Shown in pieces: positions 23,692 through 33,481 of a DNA stretch of 52,922 nt. Within the stretch, counting starts at the first letter, position 1, and each line of letters opens with the position of its first letter. Both the position numbers and the translations under genes were made by a program. The notes under the pieces were generated by a model that did no database searches, was not told the DNA's origin, and saw only the letters and a list, made by a program, of their open reading frames with translations. The stretch is from Streptococcus suis (GTDB lineage: Bacteria; Bacillota; Bacilli; Lactobacillales; Streptococcaceae): assembly GCF_019794555.1 (NCBI RefSeq), contig NZ_JAIMEP010000013.1, positions 1-52,922 of the forward strand. The letters are read 5' to 3'.

Positions 23692-24672
23692 ATGACAAAA
23701 TTCATTTTACTGATTAACCAGGTAAAACAATATCTGTCACGTTTCAAAAAGCAAGACAAGAAACGTGGTTCTCCAAAACTCATCAAAGCAACACGTAAAA
23801 ACGTAAATATCCTAGTCCTTCTTGGATTAGGATGTTTCCTTTTAATTGGCATTCTTGGATCCATGCGTGCTATTGCCCTTTCCAGTAAAGTCACTCATCT
23901 GGAAACTGAAATTAGAAAGGCGCACTCTACACGCCTCACTCCAACAACTCCTTATACAGACTATCGCTTGAACTACTACCTCAATGACTTTGTGGCAGCC
24001 TATTTCACGTTTTCGGATAAAGCCGAAGAACAAGAAACTCAAATTGAAACACTCAATAATTTTTATAATGTCACCCCCACCATTAAGTCACAAGGTCAAA
24101 AACGAACACCTACCTCACTTGTTTCTGCTAAACTCTTACAACTGACTGATAACACTGCACAGTATCAAGTTACGTATAAACAAAAAGTGGAAGATAAAGA
24201 AGTGGAACTAACCACTGGCTTTTCCATTCCATATGGTAAGAATGATAAAAGCTACTACGTTTCCGGATTACCTTGGTACTCTAGTTTGACAGATGTTCAA
24301 GCCAAAGATGTGGACACAGATTCAGCACTAAGCCTGACGGCTACAGACAATGTTTCAGAAGAAATTCATGGAAGAGTAACTAAATTCCTTACTATCTTCT
24401 TTTCCAATTACACTACGGATCAAGATAACCTTGACCTTGTAGGCAAAGGTTTAATCGCCCTTGAAAACACAATTTTTCATTCGATAGATTATACCTACTT
24501 AGTTGAAGATACGGGCACAATCACAGCCTACACACAAGTCACATTTGAAGTTGCTGGCAATACTCGCTCCGAAAACTTTACGTTAACACTTACTCCAAAA
24601 GGAGACTCCTATTATGTAACTCAATTACTTCACACCATTCCAAATGATTATGCAAAACCAGAAGGAGAATAA
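23692..24672 (+). CDS. TcpC/VirB8-like mating-channel protein (Tn916 Orf13 / ICESt3 OrfG type)
   Basis: 326 residues: cytoplasmic basic N-terminus, one membrane helix (about residues 42-62, NILVLLGLGCFLLIGILG), then two NTF2-like domains typical of TcpC and ConB. ICESt3 OrfG has been described as VirB8-like. The protein forms part of the cell-envelope channel. AGGAGG precedes the ATG. It is followed by the TcpD-like, TcpE and VirB4 genes, the order seen in the Tn916 superfamily. Confidence 0.88.
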   Translation: MTKFILLINQVKQYLSRFKKQDKKRGSPKLIKATRKNVNILVLLGLGCFLLIGILGSMRAIALSSKVTHLETEIRKAHSTRLTPTTPYTDYRLNYYLNDFVAAYFTFSDKAEEQETQIETLNNFYNVTPTIKSQGQKRTPTSLVSAKLLQLTDNTAQYQVTYKQKVEDKEVELTTGFSIPYGKNDKSYYVSGLPWYSSLTDVQAKDVDTDSALSLTATDNVSEEIHGRVTKFLTIFFSNYTTDQDNLDLVGKGLIALENTIFHSIDYTYLVEDTGTITAYTQVTFEVAGNTRSENFTLTLTPKGDSYYVTQLLHTIPNDYAKPEGE

Positions 24673-24677
24673 TATCT

Positions 24678-24902
24678 ATGAATACTAGCTCACTACAACA
24701 ATTCCTCCAAGGAGATGGATCTTGGATTATTACAGCAGTCGCAATTCTTTTAGCGATTAAAGCTTGGAAAAATAGTTCTTGGCTCCAGCTTTTCTCTGTT
24801 ATAGGATTTTGGGGCATTATTATGTCAATGACCAAAGGACAACAGATTCTAGCTGTTATTGGTTGGTTCCTCCGTCTCTTTGGCATTGAAACGGGGCTTT
24901 GA
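24678..24902 (+). CDS. Small membrane protein of the mating channel
   Basis: 74 residues with two predicted membrane helices (WIITAVAILLAIKAW and LFSVIGFWGIIMSM). Small two-helix proteins sit at this spot, between TcpC and TcpE, in ICESt3- and ICEBs1-like elements. It starts 5 bases after tcpC ends and stops 1 base before the TcpE gene. Confidence 0.7.
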   Translation: MNTSSLQQFLQGDGSWIITAVAILLAIKAWKNSSWLQLFSVIGFWGIIMSMTKGQQILAVIGWFLRLFGIETGL

Positions 24903-24903
24903 T

Positions 24904-25326
24904 ATGAACACTGAAAAAGACCCGCTCTATGATTACGCTAGGGGGCTAAACGCTCCCTATTGGATTCAGGAAATCAAAACACAAAAAGGAACACGGATTT
25001 GGTACTTCGCAACACCTATGCAATTATCCTTTTTTGTTGTCTTTATCCTAGTTTTTGTCACTATGGTGCTAGGGCTTTCATTCATACTTGTCCCCCTCGC
25101 AAAAATTACGCACTCGATTTCCCTCTTATTATATGTGTATGTCCCTTATAAGCTGGCAAAGTTTTACACCGAATACGAACCACATGGAAAGAAAATGCAT
25201 CTCTTTCTCGCGGACTACATTCACTATTTATATGAATTTCGCCTGAACAAGAAAGCTATCTACAACGATGAACGCGTGGATTCCTTTGAGGAAGAGGAGA
25301 TTGTCTTTGAACAAACAAATCTATAG
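24904..25326 (+). CDS. TcpE-family conjugation membrane protein
   Basis: 140 residues from ATG at 24904 (an earlier in-frame start overlaps the upstream gene and is less likely). It opens with YDYARGLNAPYWIQE, then has two membrane helices (FFVVFILVFVTMVLGLSFILVPLA and HSISLLLYVYVPYKLA) and a short basic-acidic tail, the pattern of TcpE (Tn916 Orf17, ICEBs1 ConD). TcpE helps localise the VirB4 ATPase, encoded next. Confidence 0.82.
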   Translation: MNTEKDPLYDYARGLNAPYWIQEIKTQKGTRIWYFATPMQLSFFVVFILVFVTMVLGLSFILVPLAKITHSISLLLYVYVPYKLAKFYTEYEPHGKKMHLFLADYIHYLYEFRLNKKAIYNDERVDSFEEEEIVFEQTNL

Positions 25327-25338
25327 AAAGGAAGCAAT

Positions 25339-27843
25339 ATGGCTATCAACCTACAATATCCTATTAAAGCTACTTACAGAAATCTTATTTACCGAAAGGA
25401 TAAACATGTCGCTGCCTATTTCAGGATTCCAAATACTCCAATCACTATAACTGATAACGATAAAAAAAGAAAACATAAATGGACTGTCAGTCAGCTGATT
25501 AAAAAGCTAGCGAAAAATCAACACTTTGAAATTTCACTCATCCCAAAAGATTACCTTCTTGAAGAGAAGATGCGTGATTTTATGGATGCCCTTTCTCCCA
25601 ATAACCGAAAATTAGGTGAAGACTTACTTCTTCATACAGTCGATACATTGACAGATGAAATGGAAATCCCCTATCAATTTGATTGGTTGGTCGGTGTTCG
25701 TCTCAGAAAACATGACAAGGCAAGTAGTCTTACAGACCTCGCTTATGAACGGTTCTCCGAACTGACAGAAACCATCGCAAATGGACTTGGTTTTGAATTA
25801 GAAGAAGAGAAACCATGGTATGAAGACTATCTTTCCGATGAACAAGACTGTTTTCAAATTCTCTCGGCGCTTCGTTGTCGCCGTCTAACCAACGAAGAAT
25901 TATTCTACTATCAACGAATGCAATACTTACGCTATATTCCACATTTCAAGGGGGAGGTGCTTGCTAATCGTTCACTGTTTAACGTGACAGATACCTTAAT
26001 AAAAAGCTTGAGCGGTGGCTTTCTCAAGTTAGAAAGTCCCTACGGAACATCCTTCGTAACCATTTTGCCAGTCGGAAAATTCAATACTATATTCAACGGA
26101 TTCCACTTAGGTGAGTTTATCCAACGCCTAAATTTTCCTGTAGAACTTCAAATCAAGGCGGAGTTTATTGACAGAAATAAAATAAAGGGAAAAATGGGAC
26201 GCTCTAATACTCGATATAAAAATATTATGGAAGAGGCAGACAGTACCAATACCGTCCAACAAGATGAGATTATCATGGGCTCCTTTTCCCTAAAAGATCT
26301 GATGAAAAAAGTCGGAAATAAAGAAGATATTATCGAGTATGGCGCTTATCTCATCGTATCAGCATCTTCTATCACTCAACTTCGAAACCGTCGCCAAGTG
26401 GTGCTCAACTACTTTGATGATATGGGCGTTGAAATCAGTGAAGCAAGCCACGATACACCGTACCTTTTCCAAAGTCTTCTCTATGGACAAGACCTGCAAA
26501 AGAAAACAAGAACCTGGACCCACATGGTTACGAGTCGTGGCTTTGCGGAACTCATGCCATTTGCGAATACATCTGCTGGTAATCGTATTGGTTGGTACAT
26601 CGGTCGTGTAGATAACTGGACAGGACGTTGGGATTCAATCGATAAAGCTATACATGCCTCAAAAAACATTGTCCTCTTTAATGCAACCGTCGGTAATAAA
26701 GAAGACATTGCAGGTAAAATAACCAAAAATCCACATATCATCATTACCGGTGCAACTGGGCAAGGGAAATCTTTCCTGGCACAAATCATATTTTTATCTG
26801 TTGCGCTCCAAAACGTAAAAACGCTGTACATCGATCCTAAAAGGGAACTTCGTCATCACTACGAAGAAATCATGCATTCTACAGAATTTTCTAGTCTCTA
26901 TCCAGAACGAAAAAAACAACTGGAAGCATTCAACTTTGTCACACTCGATAGCTCACTCGCTTCCAATCACGGAGTGCTTGACCCGATTGTTGTATTGGAT
27001 AAAGAACAAGCCGTGGAAGTTGCAAAAAATATGTTGGAATTCATACTTCAGGCCGTCGATAATGTCACAATGGATCAAAAGACAGCTATTACTGAAACCA
27101 TCAATGATATTGTCGATAAGAGACAAGCAGGTCAAACAGTTGGCTTTAAGCATGTGCTTGTAGCGCTGAAAGATAGTCAAAATGATCAGATTGCCTCAGT
27201 TGGTCGTTATCTAACCTCTATCGTAACCAACTCAATTTTGGAGTTGGCATTCTCTGACGGCACTACACAAGGCCTCAATTATGACTCACAAGTGACCATA
27301 CTTGAAGTCGCAAATCTAAAATTACCAAAAACGGATGCCACTAAGATTTCAGACCATGAACGGAACTCAATTGCACTAATGTTTGCTTTAGGAGCCTTTT
27401 GTACCCACTTTGGTGAACGAGATGAAAATGAAGATACTATTGAATTTTTTGATGAAGCATGGATACTGATGAAATCAGCTGAGGGCCAAGCAGTTATCAA
27501 GAATATGCGCCGTATTGGACGGTCAAAAAACAATACCTTAGCGCTTATCACACAATCCGTACATGACGCGGAAAATGACGATGATACAACTGGATTTGGA
27601 ACAATTTTCGCCTTTTATGAAAAATCAGAACGAGAAGATATTCTTAAGCACATCCATTTAGAAGCAAATGAACAAAACTTAGAATGGATGGATAATATGA
27701 TTCCTGGTCAATGTCTCTATTATGATGTCTACGGAAACCTCAATATGATTTCTATACACAATATCTTTGATGATATTGACATGCTCTTAAAACCAATGAA
27801 AGCAACTGTCTCATCCAGCCTAGAAAATAAATATGCTATGTAG
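25339..27843 (+). CDS. VirB4-like conjugation ATPase (TcpF/ConE, Tn916 Orf16)
   Basis: 834 residues, full length for the family. Walker A GATGQGKSF (about residues 471-479), Walker B TIEFFDEAWILM, and the RRIGRSKNNTLALITQSVHD segment characteristic of VirB4/TraE ATPases. It powers assembly of the mating channel or substrate transfer, held at the membrane by TcpE and the VirB6-like protein encoded on either side. GAAAGGAAG precedes the ATG. Confidence 0.93.
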   Translation: MAINLQYPIKATYRNLIYRKDKHVAAYFRIPNTPITITDNDKKRKHKWTVSQLIKKLAKNQHFEISLIPKDYLLEEKMRDFMDALSPNNRKLGEDLLLHTVDTLTDEMEIPYQFDWLVGVRLRKHDKASSLTDLAYERFSELTETIANGLGFELEEEKPWYEDYLSDEQDCFQILSALRCRRLTNEELFYYQRMQYLRYIPHFKGEVLANRSLFNVTDTLIKSLSGGFLKLESPYGTSFVTILPVGKFNTIFNGFHLGEFIQRLNFPVELQIKAEFIDRNKIKGKMGRSNTRYKNIMEEADSTNTVQQDEIIMGSFSLKDLMKKVGNKEDIIEYGAYLIVSASSITQLRNRRQVVLNYFDDMGVEISEASHDTPYLFQSLLYGQDLQKKTRTWTHMVTSRGFAELMPFANTSAGNRIGWYIGRVDNWTGRWDSIDKAIHASKNIVLFNATVGNKEDIAGKITKNPHIIITGATGQGKSFLAQIIFLSVALQNVKTLYIDPKRELRHHYEEIMHSTEFSSLYPERKKQLEAFNFVTLDSSLASNHGVLDPIVVLDKEQAVEVAKNMLEFILQAVDNVTMDQKTAITETINDIVDKRQAGQTVGFKHVLVALKDSQNDQIASVGRYLTSIVTNSILELAFSDGTTQGLNYDSQVTILEVANLKLPKTDATKISDHERNSIALMFALGAFCTHFGERDENEDTIEFFDEAWILMKSAEGQAVIKNMRRIGRSKNNTLALITQSVHDAENDDDTTGFGTIFAFYEKSEREDILKHIHLEANEQNLEWMDNMIPGQCLYYDVYGNLNMISIHNIFDDIDMLLKPMKATVSSSLENKYAM

Positions 27844-27857
27844 AAAGGAGGGCTCAT

Positions 27858-29852
27858 ATGCAAGAAGCATTTGAGAAATTAAAAGGCGTCGATATCTTCG
27901 CTTTAAAATCATATCTTGAAAAGACCTCAAAAATTGAGACCTCCATCATCGTGGCAATGAACGAGATTTTTGTAAATCTCTTCTTTTTTGTCTTAAATCT
28001 TGTGGTAGGTTTTTTCTCACTAATGATTCGAGTTCTTGAAAATATAGATCTGTACGATTCCTACAAAACCTACGTCTATAATGCGGCCAATTCCATTTGG
28101 CAAGGGCTAACAGGCTCCACTTCGGGCGGACTTTCCAGTGGTTCATTGGTTTCGATGCTTCTTACAGTTGGAGCCTTTTACCTCTTTTATCAATATTTCT
28201 TTTCACGTGGAAACTTCATGCGGAAAGTTCTACATCTTTTTATCGTCACCGTCCTTGGATTTGGATACTTTGGAACAGTAGCTTCAACTTCAGGGGGGCT
28301 TTATATCTTAGATACAATTGAAGACCTTGCAGATACTGTCACGACAAAAATATCAAATATCTCTATTTCTTATGGAGATGGCAAGTCAATTAAAGTTGGA
28401 ACCTCAATGGCTGATAGTTATATCGCCCAAACTTCTTACACTGCCTATGTCTTTGTGAATACTGGTCAAGAAAACGGGAAATATAAAAATAGTCAAACTG
28501 GAGAAGAAGAGGTGTTTGAGGATTCAAAAGTACTCGGTATTAGGAATGAGGCTGGTCAATTTGTTTCCGTAAAGAATAAAGACAGAGAAGAATATCTGGA
28601 TAAACTAGGAAATGATGCAAATGATGGAAAAGAAAAAAACCGATGGGTATCGGCTGTATGGGACTATCTATTCATTGAAACCTTCTATGTTATTTTTAAA
28701 ATCATTGAAGCCATTATTATTGCGATTCCACTAATTCTTGTACAAATACTAAATCTTATTGCTCAAATTATCGTCCTTGCTATGATCCTATTATTCCCTC
28801 TCTCATTGCTCGTCTCATTTGTCCCTGCAATGCAAGATATCATCTTTGGAATTATGAAAGTCATGTTTGGAGGACTTGTCTTTCCGACTATTACGACCCT
28901 TATTACGCTGATTATCCTTTACTTAGAAAAAGTCATTGAAAGTTTCATCACTTCAGGATTTGATGCAGTTATCGGAAATTTTTCATCTCTTGCCACCTTT
29001 GCACTACTCTTCAAGCTTATGCTTACTGTTATTGCAAAGGCTGCAGTCTACTACTTCCTCTGGATATATAAAGGTGAACTTATTGAGTTCATTATGGGAT
29101 CTAGAGCACGATTGAAGATGGAAGACATTGGACATCAGGTCGAGACTAGAGTAACTCAAGGAAGAGAAATTATCCAACAAGTTCCAACAAGAAGTTTTGA
29201 AACGGCACAACACATTGGAAACTTTGCCTTAGCTGGAACTGGTTTTGTAGCAGGATCCGCTATTCATGCAACATCTCATATCAAGGATATAGGTAACAGA
29301 TTGAAACCAAATCCTATACGAAAGGAAGAACCTGTAGAACAGGCGGAACAATCAAATACCATCGCTCCAGAACATAGACCACCTTCTCAATCGCCAAAAC
29401 AAGATCCTATTTCTCCAGTAACACCAACCGTAACGACTGAAAAATTAGAAATCCATACACCAAAAGCGACAATGATTGAGCCAAACAGTCAACAACAAAA
29501 AGTATCTACAATCCGAGTCAGTCAAGAAAATCCAACAGAAGGCAAACATTCAAGTCCCAACAAGAAATCACATTTCCAAACATCAGAACCTTTACCAGAT
29601 ATGGAGTATCAGGAGCTCAAGCAACAATGGATTACGCCGCGTAAACAACGCAAAATGAAACGTCTAGAAAAAAAACTCAACCAATATGATCAGATTGGAT
29701 CAATGTATCAGGCACAAGGATCCAATGCCTTTACAAAGAGTTTTCGTAAAACAATGACTAGAGACGACAAAATCAAAGCAAATATTGAGCGAAAAAATCA
29801 TCTTATGAAAGAACTAAACAGACTGCGAGGTGAACAAGATGGACGCTATTAG
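27858..29852 (+). CDS. VirB6-like polytopic mating-channel protein (Tn916 Orf15 / ConG)
   Basis: 664 residues. About seven hydrophobic helices lie between residues 35 and 410 (for example FFFVLNLVVGFFSLMI, IIIAIPLILVQILNLIAQIIVL, LLFKLMLTVIAKAAVYYFLW). After them is a long, proline- and glutamine-rich, charged cytoplasmic tail (about 430-664) ending in a basic coiled coil. This is the expected build of VirB6/ConG channel proteins. It overlaps the next small gene by 14 bases. Confidence 0.88.
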   Translation: MQEAFEKLKGVDIFALKSYLEKTSKIETSIIVAMNEIFVNLFFFVLNLVVGFFSLMIRVLENIDLYDSYKTYVYNAANSIWQGLTGSTSGGLSSGSLVSMLLTVGAFYLFYQYFFSRGNFMRKVLHLFIVTVLGFGYFGTVASTSGGLYILDTIEDLADTVTTKISNISISYGDGKSIKVGTSMADSYIAQTSYTAYVFVNTGQENGKYKNSQTGEEEVFEDSKVLGIRNEAGQFVSVKNKDREEYLDKLGNDANDGKEKNRWVSAVWDYLFIETFYVIFKIIEAIIIAIPLILVQILNLIAQIIVLAMILLFPLSLLVSFVPAMQDIIFGIMKVMFGGLVFPTITTLITLIILYLEKVIESFITSGFDAVIGNFSSLATFALLFKLMLTVIAKAAVYYFLWIYKGELIEFIMGSRARLKMEDIGHQVETRVTQGREIIQQVPTRSFETAQHIGNFALAGTGFVAGSAIHATSHIKDIGNRLKPNPIRKEEPVEQAEQSNTIAPEHRPPSQSPKQDPISPVTPTVTTEKLEIHTPKATMIEPNSQQQKVSTIRVSQENPTEGKHSSPNKKSHFQTSEPLPDMEYQELKQQWITPRKQRKMKRLEKKLNQYDQIGSMYQAQGSNAFTKSFRKTMTRDDKIKANIERKNHLMKELNRLRGEQDGRY

Positions 29853-30066
29853 AATCTATTCTAGAAATCAAATTCAAACACTCTTGGAAAAATACATTTA
29901 TCAAGCTTATGAAGAAGATTTGAAAGCAATCAAAGTGACTGTTTTCTATCCTGTTGATGATCAGGAAGCCAGAAGAATTATTGAAACCTGTCGCGCAATG
30001 CAAGTCGTTTTGGATGCAAAATGGCTCTTCGGTACAATTATCTTCAAAGTTTATCTCAAACACTAA
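29839..30066 (+). CDS. Small conserved conjugation-module protein
   Basis: 75 residues from ATG at 29839 (GAGGTG before it), overlapping the VirB6-like gene. Soluble alpha/beta pattern (KAIKVTVFYPVDDQEARRIIETC ... LFGTIIFKVYL), resembling a small ferredoxin-like fold. ICESt3-like elements have a short ORF at this place. No function known to me. Confidence 0.6.
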   Translation: MDAIRIYSRNQIQTLLEKYIYQAYEEDLKAIKVTVFYPVDDQEARRIIETCRAMQVVLDAKWLFGTIIFKVYLKH

Positions 30067-30084
30067 AGGAGGTGATGGGGTCAC

Positions 30085-31197
30085 ATGAAATTCCTATTTA
30101 AGCTTAGTTTGTTCACTCCACTTCTGTTGCCCCTTTTCCTTGTTGTCATTTTTGCGGCTGCCTTAGCTGGAAATCCCTCAAGCAATATAAGTAATGGAAC
30201 AACTTTTGGAAGACAAACAACATTGACGGCTAAAGAGGTGGCACAAAAAGCTTCAATTTCAGAAGAACGAGCTGAGGACGTGATTAAAATTCTCAATTTT
30301 CAACTGTCAAAAGAAGGATTCACACTTGCAGGATCTAGCGGAAGCCTGGCAGTTGCAGAAAGAGAATCAGGTTTTGATCCTAAAGCCATTAATCCAAGCG
30401 GTGGTGTTGCCGGCTACTTTCAGTGGTCAGGCTGGTCAAATACAATTAACGGAAATCGTTGGTCAAAGGCATCCCGCAGAACACTCGACTCCGATATTCA
30501 GCTACAACTCATGTCTACAGAATTAAATGTGGATTATAAAAACGTTAAAACTGAAATGCAAAAGGCAACTGATCCTGCTCAAGCGGCCTTGTACTGGTCA
30601 GAACACTACGAAGGAGTTTCGCTATCCGATGGACAAACGAAGGCTGAAAAACTACAAAATGATGCCATCAAATGGTTCTCCATCTTCGATGGAACAATTA
30701 CCTCAGGAAGTATCATACCATTTTCAGGTGAAACAGGTCTTACTACTGGAACCCTTCTTTCTTCTTTTACATTCCCATCCGAATACGCTGGAAAACTCAA
30801 ATATGGTGTCCCAACTGAAAAATCAGTAACAACACAAGGAAATAACACCTATCCACCTGGTCAGTGTACTTGGTACGTCTGCAATCGGCTGATTGAGACA
30901 GGAATCAGTACAAACTCAGCTATTTACAACTACAATGGCAATGGCCAGGATTGGGTAAATAGTTTAGTAGCTAGAGGTTGGATGAAAGTAACCGAACCAC
31001 AAGTAGGGGCAGTCATGTCTATAAAGGGTGGATATAGAGGAACTCCAGAAGAATATGGACACGTTGCCTTTGTCGAGGCTGTCAATAAAGATGGCACATT
31101 TCTCATTTCCGAATGCAATATTGGAGGTGTTCAAAATAAACCACATTATGCCGTCTTGACAAACCAAAGCTACTATAGCTTCGCCATTCCACAATAA
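30085..31197 (+). CDS. Bifunctional cell-wall hydrolase of the conjugation machine (CwlT/Orf14, VirB1-like)
   Basis: 370 residues. An N-terminal membrane anchor (PLLLPLFLVVIFAAALAG) is followed by a lysozyme-like transglycosylase domain (LAVAERESGFDPKAINPSGGVAGYFQW, about 85-190). The C-terminal CHAP amidase/endopeptidase domain has its catalytic cysteine in PPGQCTWYVCNRL and histidine in EYGHVAFVEAV. It opens the peptidoglycan locally for the mating channel, as CwlT does in ICEBs1. AAAGGAGGTG lies upstream of the ATG. Confidence 0.92.
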   Translation: MKFLFKLSLFTPLLLPLFLVVIFAAALAGNPSSNISNGTTFGRQTTLTAKEVAQKASISEERAEDVIKILNFQLSKEGFTLAGSSGSLAVAERESGFDPKAINPSGGVAGYFQWSGWSNTINGNRWSKASRRTLDSDIQLQLMSTELNVDYKNVKTEMQKATDPAQAALYWSEHYEGVSLSDGQTKAEKLQNDAIKWFSIFDGTITSGSIIPFSGETGLTTGTLLSSFTFPSEYAGKLKYGVPTEKSVTTQGNNTYPPGQCTWYVCNRLIETGISTNSAIYNYNGNGQDWVNSLVARGWMKVTEPQVGAVMSIKGGYRGTPEEYGHVAFVEAVNKDGTFLISECNIGGVQNKPHYAVLTNQSYYSFAIPQ

Positions 31198-31213
31198 GCT
31201 TTCGATCATTAGA

Positions 31214-31258
31214 ACTGAAATAAACGAATAACAGCTCAGAAATGGGCTTGTTTTTATT
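31214..31258 (+). terminator. Terminator-like hairpin after the conjugation genes
   Basis: Imperfect stem with AGCTC/GGGCT core and AT-rich outer arms (AATAAAC...TTTTTATT) ending in a T-rich run, just downstream of the cell-wall hydrolase stop codon. It probably ends most conjugation-operon transcription before the recombination genes. Confidence 0.45.
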
Positions 31259-31791
31259 TGCCCTCTACCTACATCAAATATAGTGATGGATCTTATGTTG
31301 TTTCTCGCTTTTACACGAATACAGCTTCTATCACGACAAACTTATCATCTACAGTTACTAAAAGTTTAAATGGGACAGCCATAGATGCACCTAATACAGA
31401 TGGTGCACTAACTGAATACTCAAAGTCTGCTATTTGGGTACCCTATACCTACATGAATTCAGATACTTCAGGAACTGACGGAAAGTTTAAATTGTCCGAA
31501 GAGCAACTTAAAAGCTTAGTCGCATATAACGATGGCGATGATGATTATAAAGTCAGTGATGGATCTGAAGAAACTAAAATTTCTGAAATTGCAGGCAGTG
31601 AAAAAGAACCTAAGAATAACATGTTAAAATCCAATTGGGGTGCTATGTTCTCATACGCCTTTGTGGAGCAAGTCAAGCCTGACGGTTCAATATTAATCTC
31701 TGAATCAAATGCTCAAGGTCTGGGGGTTATCTCGTATCGAGTCTTTGATGCACAAATAGCTAAACAATTCACTTATGTGATTGGGAAATAA
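31258..31791 (+). pseudogene. Remnant of a second CHAP-domain protein
   Basis: The open frame has no ribosome-binding site and begins at a TTG inside a terminator-like hairpin, so it is probably a 5'-truncated gene. The last 45 residues (AFVEQVKPDGSILISESNAQG ... QFTYVIG) match the end of a CHAP hydrolase domain, here without its catalytic cysteine half. The preceding part (threonine-, serine- and aspartate-rich) is unrecognised. Large CHAP proteins occur in Tn5252-type ICEs, so this may be a scar from another element. It could instead be a tail lost from an ancestral hydrolase. Confidence 0.55.
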
Positions 31792-31809
31792 AATTAGAAA
31801 GGAACTAAT

Positions 31810-32058
31810 ATGCTAAAAATAAAATATGTACCTGTGGAAAACTGTGAAGCAGAATGGGGAGATAAAATGGCTTTAATAAAACGATTTGAAGGATTAAAAT
31901 TAAAAACCCTTAATAATCTACTAACTGAAATGAGACTACACCCAACTTTTGCAGAATATGTCATTAACTCTGGACATAGAACAGTGTGGATAAACTTCAA
32001 TGGTTTTTTGATGTTTTTGCGATTTAGACAAAACAAAAGATATAAGGAGGTAAGTTGA
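31810..32058 (+). CDS. xis: Excisionase (Xis)-like small protein
   Basis: 82 residues, basic, with AAAGGAA before the ATG. It overlaps the integrase start (TGATG), the arrangement of xis-int in ICESt1/ICESt3. I assign it mainly by position; the LKTLNNLLTEMRLHPTFAEYVINSGHRTVWINFNGF segment fits the short helix-plus-wing proteins annotated as excisionases in these ICEs. It would favour excision over integration. Confidence 0.68.
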   Translation: MLKIKYVPVENCEAEWGDKMALIKRFEGLKLKTLNNLLTEMRLHPTFAEYVINSGHRTVWINFNGFLMFLRFRQNKRYKEVS

Positions 32059-33407
32059 TGAATAATATCCGCCTCCACTCTATTGTTCAGAAGAGTATAA
32101 AAAAATCATTTAAAAAAGGTTATGTAGATGTTAAATTCAGAACCCGCTTTATTAACCCTCTAACAGAAAAAAGGCGTGAAATTCTCTCAGAATGGTATAC
32201 TGTTCCAAATAAAGCAGATGAAAATGGAAAAATAAAAATATCTCCTCAAATAAAATCTTTAGTTTATAAGGAGCTCCAAATTAAAGCAAATGAAACGTTT
32301 GAAGAAATAACAAAAAAATCACTCAAAGATAAAGAAAATATAACTTTAAATGAAGTTTGGACCTTATGGCATCAAGAAAGATTAAATCAGAAGTTAGTTC
32401 AACCTAAAACATTAGCAGGTGAGGAGGGTAGGTATAGAAATCATATTCAAAAGTATATTCCGCAAGAGACCCTAATAAAAAATATCCCTACAAATTTAAT
32501 TAAAAACTTTATCGATTCTTTATATCCCATCGGGAGTCACAAAAGAATAGCTCAAAGTGTAAAATCAGATTTATCATCTATTTTTAAATACGCAATTGCT
32601 AATAACTTTATCTCTCCAGACCAGAATCCTATGCCCTACATTACAATTGGCAAAAAAGGACTTGAGGAAGAGATTAAAATTCTTAAGGAGAAAAATATTG
32701 AAGATTATTACTTAGAGTCATCGGAACTTAGGGAGGTCTTAGAGATAGTTAAAAAATATAACGAACAATACGCAAGAATATTTGAGTTCCAGGCACTTAC
32801 TGGTATGAGAATTAGTGAAGTTTTAGGCTTAAAAATTGAAACTATTGATTTTGATAAAAAAATAGCTTCTGTAATTAGAAGTCGAGCTACTCATTCTGGA
32901 GCTTCAGAATCTAATTACGAAGGAAATGTAAAAAACTTACAAAGCTATAGAAAGGTTCAACTCTCAGATAGAGCAATTGAGATACTTCGTGAAGAAATTG
33001 AAGAAAACATTAAGCATATTCAATTCAACCCTGACTACAAAGATAACGGTTGGATTTTTACATCTAAAAGTAAAAACAAACCTGATTTCAATGGATCCCC
33101 TTTACATTATAGTGTTCTAAATAATTTTCTAAACTCTTCTCAAAATGGGAAGAAGAATAAAAAAGGCAATCAAAGACGTGTCGGTATAAATATTGATGAA
33201 AAGATAAGTTTTAATAAACATATTTCAACTCATATCTTCAGGCATACTCATATAAGTTTTCTTGCAGAACAAGGCGTTCCACTTGAAGCTATTCAAGATC
33301 GAGTAGGGCATAATAGAGGAAGTAGAGTTACTAATATATATCTCCATGTAACTCAAAAGACAAAAGACACAATCACACCTCTAATTGATTCATTAACTCA
33401 GCAATAA
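32058..33407 (+). CDS. int: Tyrosine-type site-specific integrase of the ICE
   Basis: 449 residues from ATG at 32058, with AAGGAGG 7 bases upstream. Catalytic residues visible: Arg in LTGMRISEVLGLK (about 251), the HxxR box HIFRHTHISFL, the following GHN histidine, and the nucleophile Tyr in TNIYLHVTQ. The N-terminal arm-binding and SAM-like core-binding regions precede residue 200. It lies 98 bases from the 3' end of fba, matching the fda-specific integrases of ICESt1/ICESt3. Overlaps xis. Confidence 0.93.
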   Translation: MNNIRLHSIVQKSIKKSFKKGYVDVKFRTRFINPLTEKRREILSEWYTVPNKADENGKIKISPQIKSLVYKELQIKANETFEEITKKSLKDKENITLNEVWTLWHQERLNQKLVQPKTLAGEEGRYRNHIQKYIPQETLIKNIPTNLIKNFIDSLYPIGSHKRIAQSVKSDLSSIFKYAIANNFISPDQNPMPYITIGKKGLEEEIKILKEKNIEDYYLESSELREVLEIVKKYNEQYARIFEFQALTGMRISEVLGLKIETIDFDKKIASVIRSRATHSGASESNYEGNVKNLQSYRKVQLSDRAIEILREEIEENIKHIQFNPDYKDNGWIFTSKSKNKPDFNGSPLHYSVLNNFLNSSQNGKKNKKGNQRRVGINIDEKISFNKHISTHIFRHTHISFLAEQGVPLEAIQDRVGHNRGSRVTNIYLHVTQKTKDTITPLIDSLTQQ

Positions 33408-33422
33408 CTCATCAAAGTATTA

Positions 33423-33445
33423 ATGGGGGCAAATTGGGGGCAAAA
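33423..33445. repeat. Direct repeats, probable integrase arm-binding sites
   Basis: Two adjacent copies of TGGGGGCAAA 11 bases apart, between the integrase stop and fba. Paired G-runs of this kind are common at the attachment ends next to phage- and ICE-type integrases. Confidence 0.55.
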
Positions 33446-33452
33446 TCATACT

Positions 33453-33481
33453 AAAAAGGCTTATCCTTTCGGATAAACCTT
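33453..33481 (-). terminator. fba terminator
   Basis: Stem AAGG-c-TTATCC / GGATAA-a-CCTT with TTTC loop, followed on the minus strand by five T. It lies 25 bases beyond the fba stop codon. Because the ICE junction is in or near the end of fba, this terminator may belong to the ICE end. Confidence 0.75.
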
